Positions 62,454-64,000 of a stretch of 64,000 bases of DNA are shown here, piece after piece. The stretch is taken from assembly GCA_017306245.1 (NCBI GenBank), contig JAFKIY010000002.1:333412-397411 (forward strand), read 5' to 3'. The stretch is from Micrococcales bacterium (GTDB lineage Bacteria; Actinomycetota; Actinomycetes; Actinomycetales; Microbacteriaceae). The notes below the pieces were generated by a model. The model had not been told where the DNA came from. It did no database searches and saw nothing but the letters and a program-made list of their open reading frames with translations. Positions within the stretch are counted from its first letter, which is position 1; the number at the start of each line of letters is the position of its first letter. Made by a program: the position numbers and the translations under genes.

Positions 62454-63251
62454 TCAGGCCGCATCCGATGGTGCGGCAAATTCAAAATTCTCGATCATCC
62501 TGACGAGGCTCGTGCCCAATGTTTCGCTGCCGAGCTTGAGCATTCGATCCTTGAGGCCGGTCACGCTGATCGCGAGCGGCGGGATGAGCGGGCCAAAGAC
62601 GAGGGGTACGCATGCCGCAACGCAGTAGAGGCTTGTTTCGCTTTCCTCATCGTCAATCGCGTAGCCGCGCGTGCGGGTTTCCTCGAGCGCGGTGGCGAGG
62701 TCGGCGGGAGTTGTGATGGTCTTCGAGGTCCGCGCCACCAGGGGTGCGTACTGGGTGGCCCACGCGTATACGTCCTGGGTCGTTGCGAGTTTCCTGGACA
62801 GCAGTGCTTTGCCTACCCCGGTTGCGTGCGCGGGATTGCGCCCACCGATGACCGAGGTGAGCCGCACGCCGATGCTGGACTCCAGCTTGTCGAGGTACAC
62901 GACTTCCGGTCCTTCGATGGTGGCCAGATGTATGGTCTGGCCGGAGAAGTCCTGGATTTCATCCATCAGCGGACGGAGCAACTGGCGCAGGTCGAGACTG
63001 GAGTGGAAACGGAACGCCGCCTCGAGCGCCGCGGGGCCGAGGAAGTACGCGCCACCCGGCTTCAACTGGCTCGCGAATCCGCGATCACGCATGGAGCTGA
63101 GGATGCGGTGCAGTGATGGCTTCGGGATACCGGTCGCGCTGGAGAGTTCGAGCAGAGAGGCGCCGGAGGGTCGGGTTCCGAGGAGCGTGATGACCTTGAG
63201 CGCGCGATCAATCGCCTGATGCGATGGTGCGTGCGTTGGTGATGCCGTCAT
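62454..63251 (-). CDS. IclR-family transcriptional regulator
   Basis: A 265-residue protein. N-terminal winged helix (IDRALKVITLLGTRPSGASLLELSSATGIPKPSLHRIL, split here into two motifs: ALKVITLL and KPSLHRIL), then the IclR effector domain with TIHLATIEGPEVVYLDKLES, HATGVGKALLS and GYAIDDEES. Effector is probably the sugar acid of this cluster. Upstream of GH4 in one operon and divergent from ridA and the ABC transporter, which it likely controls through the shared 130-bp gap. Confidence 0.91.
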   Translation of the reverse strand: MTASPTHAPSHQAIDRALKVITLLGTRPSGASLLELSSATGIPKPSLHRILSSMRDRGFASQLKPGGAYFLGPAALEAAFRFHSSLDLRQLLRPLMDEIQDFSGQTIHLATIEGPEVVYLDKLESSIGVRLTSVIGGRNPAHATGVGKALLSRKLATTQDVYAWATQYAPLVARTSKTITTPADLATALEETRTRGYAIDDEESETSLYCVAACVPLVFGPLIPPLAISVTGLKDRMLKLGSETLGTSLVRMIENFEFAAPSDAA

Positions 63252-63329
63252 CGTGTATCCCCTTGCATTTCGGCCACAGGAACGCTAGTTCTCGTGGCGG
63301 ATTCCATGCTACATTCCTAAAAGCTGAAC

Positions 63330-63353
63330 GGCAACTGCGCGACGTGAGTTGCC
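63330..63353. promoter_or_regulatory. Inverted repeat in the ridA leader
   Basis: GGCAACT (63330-63336) and AGTTGCC (63347-63353), perfect 7-bp arms 10 bases apart, lie 29 bp before ridA. A GAAC-GCTA-GTTC repeat lies further upstream. Candidate operators for the IclR regulator; which one, if either, is bound is unknown. Confidence 0.4.
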
Positions 63354-63381
63354 CGTCGTGCCCGCGAACGATGGAGGACAC

Positions 63382-63759
63382 ATGGCACGTGTGACATCAA
63401 TGAGCGATGATCTGCCAGAGCCTGCCGGTCCGTACTCTCACGCGGTCGGCGACGGAACCACCGTGTACTCGTCAGGACAGGGCGGTGCGAGCGCAGACGG
63501 AACCCTCTCCGGCGATGTGAGTGAACAGTGCATCCAGTGTTTCGCGAACGTGCTCGGGGCGCTCGCCGCCGGTGGTGCAACCGAAACCGACGTCGTGAAG
63601 GTCACTGTGTACCTGACCGACACGTCCCACTTTGCCGACATGAACCGGGCATACGCAGCCGCATTTTCGCACCCGTACCCCGCCCGAACGACCGTGTATG
63701 TGACATTGCCCCCTGGGATGGCTATCGAAGTGGATGCCATCGCGATCATCAAGGAGTGA
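63382..63759 (+). CDS. RidA-family protein
   Basis: A 125-residue protein from ATG at 63382 with GGAGG upstream. The YjgF/RidA pattern is present: PEPAGPYSHAV, VYSSGQGG, VKVTVYLTDTSHFADMN, YPARTTVYV with the conserved Arg, and MAIEVDAIAI with Glu. RidA trimers hydrolyse reactive enamines/imines made by PLP enzymes, which fits the D-threonine-aldolase-like enzyme in the same cluster. Catabolic paralogues with other substrates also occur. Confidence 0.9.
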   Translation: MARVTSMSDDLPEPAGPYSHAVGDGTTVYSSGQGGASADGTLSGDVSEQCIQCFANVLGALAAGGATETDVVKVTVYLTDTSHFADMNRAYAAAFSHPYPARTTVYVTLPPGMAIEVDAIAIIKE

Positions 63760-63764
63760 GAAAA

Positions 63765-64000
63765 GTGAAACCCAACAGCAAACGACTCTTGGCAGTCATC
63801 GCCGCAGCAGCCGCAATTCCGATGGTGCTCTCCAGTTGCACCGGTGGCGGAGGAGGTGCAACGAAACTCGATACGAAAGCGGACGTGACAATCACGTGGT
63901 GGACCGGCCAGGCCGATGAGCCCGAAGCTCTTCTGGAAAAGATGGCTGGCGAGTTCCACGCCGACCATCCAAACGTCACCATCAAAGTCTCGCCTGGTGC
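63765..64000 (+). CDS. ABC transporter substrate-binding lipoprotein (N-terminal part)
   Basis: From GTG at 63765, 5 bp after the ridA stop with AAGGAG inside the ridA end, and cut by the window edge after 78 codons. Signal peptide with basic KPNSKR head, hydrophobic core and lipobox ending VLSSC; then a Gly-rich linker and DVTITWWTGQADE, EKMAGEFHADHPNVTI, typical of solute-binding family 1 proteins for sugars. The permease and other genes must lie past the window. Confidence 0.9.
   Translation, partial: MKPNSKRLLAVIAAAAAIPMVLSSCTGGGGGATKLDTKADVTITWWTGQADEPEALLEKMAGEFHADHPNVTIKVSPG

Overview
The window looks like chromosomal DNA of a high-GC actinobacterium, most likely a member of the Microbacteriaceae. 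The grounds are uniformly high GC, frequent GTG starts, conserved actinobacterial small families (DUF3263, LytR_C, DUF3027, DUF2530, DUF3048, WXG100), a mycobacterial-type SerC, a bacterial XPB helicase pair and CIRCE-controlled groEL. The genus call is an inference from style and family content, not from a database match.

Layout. 1-3.9 kb: a VirR-like cell-envelope gene, a DUF3048 lipoprotein, and a lone groEL behind two CIRCE operators. 4.2-7 kb: an orphan WXG100 protein and a two-component system. 7-12.5 kb: small membrane and hypothetical genes, then a cysteine-rich ArsR/SufR-like regulator divergent from a pteridine cluster (folE, FAD reductase, a folP-like gene, a RibD-C reductase). 12.5-13.7 kb: a DUF559-type gene bracketed by two inverted copies of one palindrome. 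13.7-20.7 kb: core genes in an order reminiscent of Mycobacterium Rv0861c-Rv0884c (XPB, helicase-associated protein, cold-shock protein, DUF3027, DUF2530, serC), then an autoregulated DtxR/IdeR. 20.7-24 kb: a short ORF with its own terminator, an HNH nuclease, a cupredoxin and membrane proteins.

From 24 kb the content becomes more accessory: tRNA-Arg(CCT), an oxygenase, and a SIR2-domain putative defence gene flanked by 29-bp direct repeats lying in the 3' end of a tetR gene, followed by a VapBC pair. 30.5-39.6 kb holds housekeeping and stress genes: a lipoprotein, MBL hydrolase, ceramidase-like protein, SGNH hydrolase, GNAT, DinB, a MarR-protoglobin operon and TetR. 39.6-50 kb is a branched-chain amino-acid (valine) / acyl-CoA catabolic region: etfB-etfA-cytochrome b on one strand, and acyl-CoA dehydrogenase, 3-hydroxyisobutyryl-CoA hydrolase, 3-hydroxyisobutyrate dehydrogenase, enoyl-CoA hydratase, aldehyde dehydrogenase, CoA transferase and a second crotonase on the other. 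A shared 18-bp palindrome lies between them. 50-55 kb: AlaX, phosphosugar mutase, purine nucleoside phosphorylase and LpdA.

At 54.9-56.2 kb a second DUF559/AbiEi-type gene is again bracketed by a pair of related palindromes, of a different sequence from the first pair. 56.2-64 kb is a sugar/sugar-acid catabolic island: FAH hydrolase, SMP-30 lactonase, zinc dehydrogenase, SDR, D-threonine-aldolase-like PLP enzyme, GH4 glycosidase, an IclR regulator, RidA, and the start of an ABC substrate-binding lipoprotein cut by the window end. The two palindrome-bracketed DUF559 genes and the 2-kb SIR2 insertion are the most unusual signals.
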